Source: Bacillota bacterium
GTDB lineage: Bacteria > Bacillota > Clostridia > Lachnospirales > Lachnospiraceae
Length of the DNA stretch: 9,085 bases
Direction: 5' to 3'
NCBI GenBank assembly: GCA_023392995.1
Contig: JAEWMZ010000474.1
Location: 1-9,085, forward strand
The first letter of the stretch is position 1. Every line of letters starts with the position of its first letter. Positions 1-7,594 of the stretch are shown piece after piece. Position numbers and translations under genes: made by a program. Under the pieces are notes generated by a model. It had not been told where the DNA came from and did no database searches. It saw nothing but the letters and a program-made list of their open reading frames with translations.

Positions 1-44
1 ATCAAATCTACATAGGTGGTCCGCATGCGTGACTTGGTTCAAAA

Positions 45-116
45 GAAAAGTACTAAATCAGGGGCTTGAAGTTCTTATCAAGCTCCTGATTTTGAGCCCC
101 TGACTTAGAACTTTTC
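45..116 (-). terminator. Long inverted repeat, probable terminator of the 1385-residue gene
   Basis: The inverted repeat starts 26 nt after the stop codon of the large upstream gene. The outer arms, 45-66 and 95-116, form 22 positions; in minus-strand RNA the two differences are one U-U mismatch and one G-U pair. A second hairpin can form inside it between 56-69 and 78-91, with one A-C mismatch in minus-strand RNA. After the last arm the minus strand reads ACTTTTCTTTTG, a broken U-rich tract. The position and U-tract fit a rho-independent terminator. The shared arm makes the two hairpins mutually exclusive, which is more elaborate than a simple terminator. Termination is inferred from structure only. 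Confidence 0.7.
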
Positions 117-142
117 TAATTTATTCTGATGCTTCTATAGGA

Positions 143-3100
143 TCAAACATTTTCCAAATCAACTCCTTCTTTAGTGTAGGAATACAAATCCCCCAAGCAA
201 TACCTGATCTGATTTTTATAATTTGGTTCTCTGTCCGTTATTAAATAAACCAGTTCTTCCAGGTATTTATCATAATAGCTATAGTAATAGATACCGTCCT
301 CATCTTCATTTGTAAGGCTGAGTGTACTATCATTGATGTAAACAATACGGATAGGATTTACCTTATATACGGCATACCCTTCTTCTGTCTCGCCTTCACA
401 TGTCGAATATTCCTTGCGTTTTTTCTTTGTGTCGCTTATGAAATACATGATTCCGGTATATATTGGACACTCTTGCCCTTCACTGTCTACAAATTCCGTT
501 CTGACATATTCAATGTTGTCTATGTATGACTCTTTGATACGAATGACTTCCAGTCGGTCACCTTCCTCACATGTTATTTTATCAATGACAATTTTCTTAT
601 TCATGAATCTAAGCTCATTGGCGTCTCCAACATAGAAATTTCCCTTCGCCAATGTCGTCGAAGTCATAGTGAAAATATTTGCTGACTGTTTTTGGATTTC
701 AAATCTATAATCGCCAATTGGTAATTCTTTTTTATTGGATATACTTCCCTCATCCAGGTGAAATGGAAATTTCGTTTCTTGACCGCTTTTATCCATTATC
801 GCAATCACAAAATTTCCTGTTGAATCACCGAAGAATTGATTATGGCTATCCCACTGGAATATTCCGGCCTCATATGTCAGTTTCAGTTTCTCTGCAAACT
901 GCTCCACCATCGCAATTCTTCCAAGCTCGTATTTCTGTGCAAGTTCATCGCCTCTATATACACGCATTTCAACTATGGTCCACTTCTTATCTTCTGGATT
1001 GTCTAGTCCAAACACAGTATTTCCAAATGTAAATGTGTCCCCATTTTCAATGGCTACCTCGTTACCATCAACAGAAATCACAACACTTACGGACGATGGC
1101 GATTTCACATAAAGGAAATGATTCTGCTTTACTTCCTTCACCCAATACCTGTTGTCACCATTCCACTCATTATTGTAGTTATCTCTGACTTTAATTGTTG
1201 GCAAATGGATTTCTATTTCTCCCTCAGCATAAGGAATTGCTATCGCTACATCCTTCTTGAAAAAAGGATACGCCTTCATTTCTTTATCATCAATTCGTAC
1301 GCTTACTACTGCATCTTCAAAGTCCCGGTCAGAAAAATAGAATTCACGGTTGAATCTGTAATATAATTTTTCAATAACCCTGATGTTCTTTCTTACAACA
1401 ACACGATTTCGCATGAGATCAGCTATCTGCAAAACTGACGTATGATTATCCGAATTACCTAGGGGCAACTCATAGATAATTCTGTCACTGACTGTTTCTT
1501 GCGTCAGAGTACTCATTTCTACTATATTGCCATCTAAAAGAATTCTATACTGCTTATCATAGAAATCAGGTCCCACAATAATACAAGCACTTGCACCTGC
1601 TGCCACAATGCTATATCTAACACCATTTTCTATGTATTCTGCATCCGTCTTAGCACGTGGCATCATTACTTTAATATCATTATTATCTCCGTTGTCGAAT
1701 GCTATTATTTTCCCATCAATATTAACTACAAAATCTATACCAATCTGAACATAATATGCTTTTATATTTGTATCTTCTCGTATTATCGAAGATTCCGCGC
1801 CAATAAACTCAACCGTATGTCCAGCTGGAATAAATACGGAATAGGCTCCCTTTGTGCATCTTTCTATACCACATTCCCTGGAACCTTCAAAACATAAACA
1901 TTCCCTATACAACGATGCGCCTGAATTATATATCTCATCATCGTCACACATGATAACCACTCTGAATGCAAACGTCCTATCACTATTACGCTTCAGAAGA
2001 TCGTTCATATTCAATGTGAAGCCGGATAATGTTTTACCTAATTCATTTCCATAAAAGGCCAGACTTTTCCCATCAATGATGACCTTATCGTTGTTATAAA
2101 CATATAAACGAATACCTTCAAAATCGTTCTTCTCCATACGAACATCCGGAACAGTAATTACAACATTGTCCTCGTTCTTAAGCTGATATGTAGATCTGAT
2201 TCGCGAATAATCAATTATAACTGTTCTTCGTTCACCTGTGTGTCTGGTTCGTCCCGAAGTTGACAGACTCAGTATCTTCTGCTCAATCCATTCATCGCAC
2301 AACTGATCCAAATATGTTTTAGCAGGCTTTTCCTCATGATTAATCAAAGCATCAATTCTTTGTATCATTTGAGATAGTACCTTAGCGGCATAGCCCGGCT
2401 TATAAACAATAAGCTTTTTAATACCCTCTTGGAACCAATATACCTTATCGCTGATTTCAATATCATCGATATTGCTGTCATCAGCTGCAGAGAGTTTGTT
2501 TCCAACTGCTAATACCATTCTCTCGATGATAGGGTCATTCTCTATGTATACCCAATCTAGATTTGTCTTATAGAATTCGAATAGGAAATCACACAGAGCC
2601 ATCCATGTACGCTTCGTTGTCATAGCATGAATAACAATTGTAGATTTGTACTGGTAACCTGTATTAGTAACTACAAACCACCTGCGATTTTTCACCATAG
2701 CATTTTTCACGCAAGCGCATATAATTTCACGAATTTTTCCATTTTCATCACGATAACCAAATTGAGAGGTAATGTATCTCCAAAAGCCAGAATCATCCTC
2801 ACTAACCCAGTTTTTAGCATAGTTAATAACAGCAAGAGTTATTTGCATATCATGCGCAAGCTGTAATTGTATACTACAATCTCTTACTTTTTGGTCTATA
2901 AAGTTTTTAGAATTTGCATACAAAGCCTGCAGATTTTTTTCTGAAATAATCTCATTTCCCAACAAAGGATTTCTTGCAAAGACTTTTTCTACAAACTTAC
3001 CGTCGCAATCATAGACCTTCATTTCTTTTTCAATTTTATTGAATAAGCTAACACCCTCATCTATTTCTGTTGTAGCAGCCTCCTCGAAAACGGTATTATA

Positions 3101-4300
3101 GCCATAGAACTTAATAAAATCATCTACTGTATATCCTGAACGAGAAATGAACGAACGCAACCAATGCGTTTCAGGTGTTGCCGGAATATATACCTTACCA
3201 TCAACCTTATTCTTCTCTAAGAAATCGATAATTTTATCATCTGTTACGGAATGCTTGTTGGTAATATATGGCACTCCATAAAGGAACATTGCATACTCAT
3301 CCTGTGACATTCTTCGAGCCGATGCCAGATACCTAAAATGTGATGTATCATACGGATTGAAATATGATTTTTTCAAAACAGTAATGAATTCACCCTTTAC
3401 CCAATCACTATATTCGCTCTCAGAATAGGTTTGCATCTTTTCTTCAATTATTCTTGCTTTTAATTCTTCCGGCATATCATCCAGAAAAAAACACTTAATT
3501 TCCTCATCACTTACGATAATTACTGTGCAGTCATCATCCCTATTATTCAAGAAATAATATGATTTTTCACCAACAGTATTTATGAAATTGTGAGCTGCAA
3601 CCATAGACATAACTGCGTCTATTTCATCTGTAAGAAACTCCCTTCCTCTCCAACAACCTGTGTTGAAACGCTTCTTCAGTTTCTGATCCACTCGTTGTCT
3701 CGTAATATTAAACCACTCTGTCAGCCAATTTGTCTTGAAGCTATAATTATCTTGTAATAAGTGGATTATCTCTATATCAAATTCTCTTTTCGGATATTCT
3801 TTTACCTTTTTGATAATCTGTTCCGTTGTAAAATACGCTTTATCCTGTTCCTTAACTGCCTGGATGATATCCATCAGTTCACGATATGATTTAGCACCAA
3901 GATTGCGCAACTTAATAATATCATTCGGCTTAAGATCAATCATTTCGCCAACAGTGGTGACTCCACCACGCGCCAATGCATTAAGTACGCGGACATTTGC
4001 TTTCAACTCAGAAATGGATCGGTTTAGAGTAGATTCGGATAATTCTATGATTTCTTCTGTTTCTTCATTGTCCTCATCTTTGTACAGATCAATGTTATCG
4101 AGATTACTGATAATACTTTCTATTTCGTTTATTGTTTGAATTCCAAGACCATGAACATCAGACAAGCCTGCTTTTGTTCGCTCTGTCAATTCTGCCAAAG
4201 TGTTTATTCCTGACCTTTTAAGCATATTGTAGGCACGTTTTGAAAGCCTTAGCTCTTCAATATAGACTTTTTCGTATTCCTCCTTCATCTCAATATTCAT
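143..4300 (-). CDS. 1385-residue protein with tandem alpha-CTD-like HhH repeats; function unknown
   Basis: Residues about 12-66 resemble the C-terminal domain of the RNA polymerase alpha subunit. LSKRAYNMLK aligns with the alpha-CTD helix carrying Arg265, Asn268 and Lys271 of E. coli, and G53, T56 and E59 fall at Gly296, Ser299 and Glu302. A second repeat (about 95-147) has lost the Arg/Asn pair but keeps NLGAKSYRE, the helix-hairpin-helix turn. An acidic linker (about 74-90) separates them. Residues about 150-700 look mainly helical and include a tryptophan-rich stretch around 500-580. From about 700 to the end the protein appears beta-rich, like strings of Ig-like sandwiches, with a Cys cluster (CLC, then CGIERC) near 800-815. 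I see no signal peptide, membrane segment, nuclease or ATPase motif. The start is supported by AAAGGAAAGG at 4310-4319, 9 nt before the ATG. A TATAAT lies at 4321-4326 without a good -35, so the promoter is unclear. Family and function are not recognised; DNA or RNA-polymerase binding by the N-terminus is inference. Confidence 0.93.
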   Translation of the reverse strand: MNIEMKEEYEKVYIEELRLSKRAYNMLKRSGINTLAELTERTKAGLSDVHGLGIQTINEIESIISNLDNIDLYKDEDNEETEEIIELSESTLNRSISELKANVRVLNALARGGVTTVGEMIDLKPNDIIKLRNLGAKSYRELMDIIQAVKEQDKAYFTTEQIIKKVKEYPKREFDIEIIHLLQDNYSFKTNWLTEWFNITRQRVDQKLKKRFNTGCWRGREFLTDEIDAVMSMVAAHNFINTVGEKSYYFLNNRDDDCTVIIVSDEEIKCFFLDDMPEELKARIIEEKMQTYSESEYSDWVKGEFITVLKKSYFNPYDTSHFRYLASARRMSQDEYAMFLYGVPYITNKHSVTDDKIIDFLEKNKVDGKVYIPATPETHWLRSFISRSGYTVDDFIKFYGYNTVFEEAATTEIDEGVSLFNKIEKEMKVYDCDGKFVEKVFARNPLLGNEIISEKNLQALYANSKNFIDQKVRDCSIQLQLAHDMQITLAVINYAKNWVSEDDSGFWRYITSQFGYRDENGKIREIICACVKNAMVKNRRWFVVTNTGYQYKSTIVIHAMTTKRTWMALCDFLFEFYKTNLDWVYIENDPIIERMVLAVGNKLSAADDSNIDDIEISDKVYWFQEGIKKLIVYKPGYAAKVLSQMIQRIDALINHEEKPAKTYLDQLCDEWIEQKILSLSTSGRTRHTGERRTVIIDYSRIRSTYQLKNEDNVVITVPDVRMEKNDFEGIRLYVYNNDKVIIDGKSLAFYGNELGKTLSGFTLNMNDLLKRNSDRTFAFRVVIMCDDDEIYNSGASLYRECLCFEGSRECGIERCTKGAYSVFIPAGHTVEFIGAESSIIREDTNIKAYYVQIGIDFVVNIDGKIIAFDNGDNNDIKVMMPRAKTDAEYIENGVRYSIVAAGASACIIVGPDFYDKQYRILLDGNIVEMSTLTQETVSDRIIYELPLGNSDNHTSVLQIADLMRNRVVVRKNIRVIEKLYYRFNREFYFSDRDFEDAVVSVRIDDKEMKAYPFFKKDVAIAIPYAEGEIEIHLPTIKVRDNYNNEWNGDNRYWVKEVKQNHFLYVKSPSSVSVVISVDGNEVAIENGDTFTFGNTVFGLDNPEDKKWTIVEMRVYRGDELAQKYELGRIAMVEQFAEKLKLTYEAGIFQWDSHNQFFGDSTGNFVIAIMDKSGQETKFPFHLDEGSISNKKELPIGDYRFEIQKQSANIFTMTSTTLAKGNFYVGDANELRFMNKKIVIDKITCEEGDRLEVIRIKESYIDNIEYVRTEFVDSEGQECPIYTGIMYFISDTKKKRKEYSTCEGETEEGYAVYKVNPIRIVYINDSTLSLTNEDEDGIYYYSYYDKYLEELVYLITDREPNYKNQIRYCLGDLYSYTKEGVDLENV

Positions 4301-4356
4301 AGTACTATACCTTTCCTTTTATTATATTTTCGCTACAGTTCTAATCCTCTAATGTT

Positions 4357-4624
4357 TTACTGGTAGTCCGTTCCATTTGGAGAAACATCTTCTGTCACCA
4401 TACTTAGCTGCTGCACAGGCATTTCATAAGCATTGCCATTTTTGAAGAAGTTGTATGCTCAAATCTCTTATAATTCTCCACTTACTTCATTATCTCTTTT
4501 GTTATATGAATATACTATTCCTCTATAAAGGCATTTTAAATTCATACTTTCTGCAATGGCACCCCATCATAGAATGCTTTTTCGCCATATGTGATTTCCA
4601 AAGCCTCGAAGGACTGTTTCTCCT
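4357..4624 (-). other. Degenerate coding scraps upstream of the 1385-residue gene
   Basis: This stretch has no intact gene. In one minus-strand frame two short protein-like pieces occur: 4468-4527, beginning YRGIVYSYNKRD and ending in TAA, and 4357-4458, beginning AYNFFKNGNAYEMP and ending in TAA just before the next gene's leader. They are in the same frame and separated only by TAA and TGA stops, as expected for a decayed gene. Another frame reads EALEITYGEKAFYDGVP (near 4540-4600) and then stops. I do not recognise the parent family. The scraps may belong to one dead gene or to several. Confidence 0.45.
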
Positions 4625-4810
4625 TCCCAACTCCAACAAAAATTCTGTAGATGTTCAATTAATGCCTGTTCAAGATTTTTCTCATAAAATTGGGGATATG
4701 CGTCCAAATCAAAGAATTTAAACATATGGGTATTGGATTATTTTTTCGTATTCCGGCTTAGGTTCTAATTGCTGTCTTTCATTTGCAACACTAACCTTAT
4801 CCCTGCTTGT
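4625..4810 (-). pseudogene. Relic of a YhcG/DUF1016-family PD-(D/E)XK nuclease, frameshifted
   Basis: Three frame-shifted pieces line up with the segment joining the N-terminal domain and the nuclease domain of the YhcG-like DUF1016 family. Piece one (4718-4810) ends PEYEKIIQYPYV and meets TAA. Piece two starts in the overlapping frame at 4722, reads FKFFDLDAYP and then YEKNLEQALIEHLQNF. Piece three, LLELG (4625-4639), is reached only if one T is restored in the T-run at 4638-4641. The family consensus here is roughly DPYV-x-FL, then DLE-ALI-HLQ-FLLELGKGF. Nothing matching the catalytic domain or the first about 150 residues remains, so the gene is both truncated and frameshifted. These nucleases are often found near restriction or mobile loci. 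The family call rests on remembered consensus. Confidence 0.65.
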
Positions 4811-4837
4811 CAGAATTCAATCCGAGATTCTATCTCC

Positions 4838-4875
4838 ATTATAGCAATTTTATCACACATTTTTCCATTTTTCTA
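4838..4875 (-). promoter_or_regulatory. Predicted promoter in head copy B
   Basis: On the minus strand, TAGAAA (4870-4875) is followed after 17 nt by TAAAAT (4847-4852), with TG one base upstream giving an extended -10 element. A perfect TATAAT lies just downstream at 4838-4843 and could be an alternative -10. The TAGAAA/TGnTAAAAT pair has exactly the same spacing in copy A. The downstream DNA is the nuclease relic, and the next intact gene starts about 540 nt later, so this promoter may have served a lost gene or may give a long leader for the 1385-residue gene. Confidence 0.55.
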
Positions 4876-5251
4876 CCAAAAGAACATAAGATGCCAACCC
4901 AGACTAATCCAAAGTTGGCATCTTTTCTTACTCTTCCTCATTTTTACATTTAATCTGAACCGCAATTTAATTCCGGTTCAGATCTGGTGCCTTATATTTT
5001 ACTGATATCTATATCCTCCATAAGATTTAACTTCCGCGTACATCTACTTCTATACTTTTCTGTCTATCCAAATGCTAGTGCTTAGCGGACATCTTCCGAG
5101 GTACGCCATCAGGTTTTATACCGGTGCACTGTTTTTCAAAAAAGTACAGATATATAGGATAAAAGCACAGATACATTTTCGTTGAAACAGCCCGCAAGTC
5201 TGCTTAAACTTGGGCTTTACGCGACAGCAGATAGACTGTCTCCACAAGCGG
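4847..5251 (-). repeat. Head segment copy B, between the DUF4209 gene and the nuclease relic
   Basis: This segment aligns along its length with 7250-7740. Exact blocks include a 23-nt match (5093-5115 with 7572-7594) and a 27-nt match (4860-4886 with 7263-7289); less conserved stretches with small indels lie between. In minus order both copies have the same landmarks: a GTCGCG-containing edge motif, a short frame ending PDGVPRK-x-SAK, a GGAGG block (5015-5019), a small frame ending just before the hairpin, a terminator and a promoter. No long open reading frame is present in B. It is best described as a diverged duplication. Whether it is regulatory DNA, an RNA gene, a recombination site or gene debris cannot be decided from sequence. 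Confidence 0.85.
4890..4926 (-). terminator. Perfect 9-bp hairpin in head copy B, probable bidirectional terminator
   Basis: GATGCCAAC (4890-4898) and GTTGGCATC (4914-4922) are perfectly complementary around a 15-nt loop. The plus side is followed by TTTTCTT. The minus side, which matters for the genes here, is followed by TTATGTTCTTTT, a poor U-tract. It corresponds in position to the stronger terminator in copy A and would end transcription coming from the DUF4209 gene, possibly inefficiently. Confidence 0.6.
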
Positions 5252-5292
5252 TAAGCCTAGCTTCCTATACGTATGAGCAGAAGTCTGCTGTC
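5223..5292. repeat. 9-bp inverted repeat at the edge of head copy B
   Basis: GACAGCAGA (5223-5231) is the exact reverse complement of TCTGCTGTC (5284-5292), with 52 nt between. A smaller palindrome, AGCAGA-AG-TCTGCT, lies at 5276-5289. It sits 45 nt past the DUF4209 stop codon and overlaps the edge motif of copy B. No U-tract follows on the minus strand, so it is not an obvious terminator. A recombinase or protein binding site is possible but unsupported. Confidence 0.35.
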
Positions 5293-5336
5293 AGTGAATT
5301 ATTAAAACTATTTCATATAAATTAACTTTATACTTC

Positions 5337-7139
5337 TTAATTAGCCGTTCTTATATCAATTGCTTTCTCCTTCAATTCTACATAGGAGTGTAGTTTCTCA
5401 CTTCTTTTAACAATATCATAACAGCTTACAGATGTGTATAATAATAATTTAATAACAGCACATATAAAATATAAACTTGCTCCTGAATTTCCATCTCCTT
5501 CTTCTATAATTCCATGAGCTATACTATTTCTTATATTTGCTCCTGCTTGATCATTAAGAAGTCCCTTGAATATAAACAAAATATCATTGTCATAACAGTC
5601 CATTAGTTCTGGCAAATCAAAAATCGAACTCAACACCTTTTCCTTCGATGTACCATCGTTTTCCAATGTAACAGTTAAGCCACCAACCTCCTTGGCAATA
5701 TTTCTAAACAGATTTTCTACTTGCGGCGCTAAAATATGTAACGCCTCATAGCATTGTCCCTTTAAAGCCATATATATAGCTGAACGAAATATTCTTTCTC
5801 TTCCCAATGGAATTATCGGATTATCCCTAATAAGAAAATTCAAATCATCTAATTCAAAATTATGCCTTTCACGAATGTGATACATCGCATAACGAATAGC
5901 CAAATTTCCTGTATATTTCTGCAATTCAAACATTTTTTGTAATATATGTAAATTCAATAATTCTTGATTTTCTTCTGGATTTTTCAAATCTAACGGTGAA
6001 AGAGATAATATTGTTTGTCCTGTGTTATTAACGATACTTTTTCCAAACATATGACTTAATGGGTGCTTTCTTAAATCATCGAAAACTTGTTTTTTTATAT
6101 CTTCTTTGGAGTAAAATGTTATCATTTGTGTAAGGCGAATCACACATTCTGCAAATGATAATCCATCCATATTTTTATTAATATTGTCATTTATTTTACT
6201 TAAATCTATTGATGTAGTAATATGTGCCATAGTCTTAGGAATTTCTTTTTGTACTTCTACTAACCTACGATGTACCAGCTCTCCCTTTTGCGTTTCTCCA
6301 TTGCTTCTGTATATCATAATCGCTTTCTGGAAATATCTTTCTGCACTCATTGCTCCTTGTATACTACTATTCACAATTCCTTCCGCAATTGATACCAAAT
6401 ATTCTGCCAATTCCAGATTAGCCTCTTTAACAGCCGTTTTATCCTTCTTTTTCAAAAGACATTTAAACTTTAATTCATAGGCTCTTTCCACTTTATTTAT
6501 GTCATCTTTGAAATGAGTTATAATATTATCCAGAATTTGTATAAGTACATCCAAATCTCCATATGATTGTTCTAAAACGATTTCTATTAGGGTAATTGAT
6601 AAGAAGTGTTCGTCTTCTCCATTAATTCTAACAATATGATCCCATACTGCTTTACAACTATCATCATATATGTCGTTTTTCTTCACTTGAGCAGAGATGT
6701 ATATGGCACGCTTAATATTATCAATAACCCCCACCCAATCATCATCTTTAAATAACATCTCAAACAATTTCAAATATGATTCCGCTGCCACAATCGCTGC
6801 AGGATACATTTTTTTCTGTGTCCATAATATATCCGTAATACGGGCTCTTAAATTCAATGGTACTTTACACAAATCTATTGATTCTAATAATAAATAATCG
6901 TCATCTGTTATATCTTCTATTGCATAAGTTCTTTTGCCTTCCCATATCATATATGGATAAAACGCAATACCACTATTAACAATTTTATATCCCAAAGAAG
7001 AAATATTCTTAAGTAAATCAAATAAATTTCTTTCTTCATCTGAATCTAATTTATTTCGTATTTCATCTGTATATTGATTAGCCGTTAAGCCACGTTTTTT
7101 CACTATAACTACATCATTTAATGCATCATAAATATGCAC
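5337..7139 (-). CDS. DUF4209-family protein with HEPN-like RNxxxHG motif
   Basis: The C-terminal third matches the DUF4209 pattern: NPIIPLGRERIF, then a helix with LAPQVENLFRNIAKE, then LTVTLENDGTSKEKVLSSIF and finally GLLNDQAGANIRNSIAHGI. The family's hallmark RN-x3-HG is intact (Arg537, His542, Gly543 in the 600-residue form). RNSIAH also fits the R-x4-6-H active-site signature of HEPN ribonucleases. The N-terminal two thirds are helical and TPR-like in appearance, without a recognised enzyme motif. No signal peptide or membrane helix is visible, so it is probably cytoplasmic. The frame can open at GTG 7148, but GAGGAG (7148-7153) overlaps that codon; the GTG at 7137-7139, 8 nt downstream of GAGGAG, is the better start. 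It lies about 100 nt behind a predicted promoter and looks transcribed on its own. RNase or abortive-infection activity is inferred. The gene looks more AT-rich than its neighbours. Confidence 0.9.
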   Translation of the reverse strand: MHIYDALNDVVIVKKRGLTANQYTDEIRNKLDSDEERNLFDLLKNISSLGYKIVNSGIAFYPYMIWEGKRTYAIEDITDDDYLLLESIDLCKVPLNLRARITDILWTQKKMYPAAIVAAESYLKLFEMLFKDDDWVGVIDNIKRAIYISAQVKKNDIYDDSCKAVWDHIVRINGEDEHFLSITLIEIVLEQSYGDLDVLIQILDNIITHFKDDINKVERAYELKFKCLLKKKDKTAVKEANLELAEYLVSIAEGIVNSSIQGAMSAERYFQKAIMIYRSNGETQKGELVHRRLVEVQKEIPKTMAHITTSIDLSKINDNINKNMDGLSFAECVIRLTQMITFYSKEDIKKQVFDDLRKHPLSHMFGKSIVNNTGQTILSLSPLDLKNPEENQELLNLHILQKMFELQKYTGNLAIRYAMYHIRERHNFELDDLNFLIRDNPIIPLGRERIFRSAIYMALKGQCYEALHILAPQVENLFRNIAKEVGGLTVTLENDGTSKEKVLSSIFDLPELMDCYDNDILFIFKGLLNDQAGANIRNSIAHGIIEEGDGNSGASLYFICAVIKLLLYTSVSCYDIVKRSEKLHSYVELKEKAIDIRTAN

Positions 7140-7147
7140 TGCTTTCA

Positions 7148-7153
7148 CTCCTC
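7148..7153 (-). promoter_or_regulatory. Ribosome binding site that decides the DUF4209 start
   Basis: Minus-strand GAGGAG ends inside the first possible GTG codon (7146-7148), so it cannot serve that codon. It is 8 nt from the next in-frame GTG (7137-7139), the normal distance, which shortens the protein by three residues. Confidence 0.7.
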
Positions 7154-7184
7154 TGCATCATCATTACTTTTCATTACTTATTTC

Positions 7185-7217
7185 GCTTTATACAGCAGAC
7201 AGCAAGTCTCCACATGG
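7185..7217 (-). repeat. Third copy of the head-edge motif, in the DUF4209 leader
   Basis: On the plus strand this reads GCTTTATACAGCAGACAGCA followed by AGTCTCCACATGG. It aligns with the outer edge of copy B (5214-5251) and of copy A (7703-7740), sharing GCTTT, CAGCA and GTYTCCACA, with about 5 nt fewer in the middle. It lies downstream of the copy A promoter, so copy A is flanked by two direct copies of its own edge. The similarity is short and could be partly chance. Confidence 0.45.
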
Positions 7218-7249
7218 CTCTTCCATTTTATGAGCTTTGTTTCATATCA

Positions 7250-7278
7250 ATTTTATCACAAGTTTTTCCATTTTTCTA
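7250..7278 (-). promoter_or_regulatory. Predicted promoter for the DUF4209 gene in head copy A
   Basis: TAGAAA (7273-7278) and TAAAAT (7250-7255) are separated by 17 nt, and TG at 7257-7258 makes an extended -10. The same boxes and spacing occur in copy B. Transcription would begin near 7243, giving a leader of about 100 nt before the GTG start. It lies directly after the terminator at 7292-7324, so the gene would be expressed independently of the recombinase. Confidence 0.6.
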
Positions 7279-7291
7279 CCAAAAGAACAAG

Positions 7292-7324
7292 AAAAAAGCC
7301 AACCAGGACTATTCCCCAGTTGAC
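7292..7324 (-). terminator. Rho-independent terminator in head copy A
   Basis: In minus-strand RNA, 7315-7324 (GUCAACUGGG) pairs over 10 positions with 7298-7307 (CCUGGUUGGC), including three G-U pairs, around a 7-nt loop, and is followed by UUUUUU (7292-7297). The G-U pairs become A-C mismatches in the opposite transcript, so the hairpin is tuned to the direction of the genes here. It would end the recombinase transcript before the DUF4209 promoter. Confidence 0.82.
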
Positions 7325-7594
7325 ATCTCTTCTTACTCTTTCTCATTTATACATTCAATCTTCATTGTAGTTTGTTCTTGTTCAGACTTACTTATCGCAG
7401 ACTTTCCTTCTTCTCCGATAAGGCATCCCACTCTACCCGTATCCTCTGATAATCCTTAGTGGTTCCTTATCTTTATTGATATCATACATCCTCCATAAGT
7501 TTTTACACCCTTTCGCGTACGTCGGCTTCTGACCTTTTCTACCTGTCAAATTGCTAGTATTTAGCGGACAACTTCCGAGGTACGCCATCAGGTT

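Noticed and set aside
1..44. tRNA or attachment site at the left edge
   Set aside because: GGTTCAA resembles a T-loop, but no acceptor or anticodon stem can be formed around it and no matching direct repeat was seen elsewhere in the window.
414..4139. Plus-strand open frames of 66-117 codons across the large gene
   Set aside because: They lie wholly opposite the well-supported minus-strand gene, have low-complexity Ser/Phe/Leu-rich translations and no ribosome sites that I could see.
4321..4326. TATAAT as promoter of the 1385-residue gene
   Set aside because: No acceptable -35 at 16-18 nt, and the start of transcription would fall inside the ribosome binding site. Kept only as a remark.
4455..5005. 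Plus-strand open frames of 88 and 78 codons
   Set aside because: They run antisense to the nuclease relic and head copy B and have hydrophobic, biased translations with no recognisable domain.
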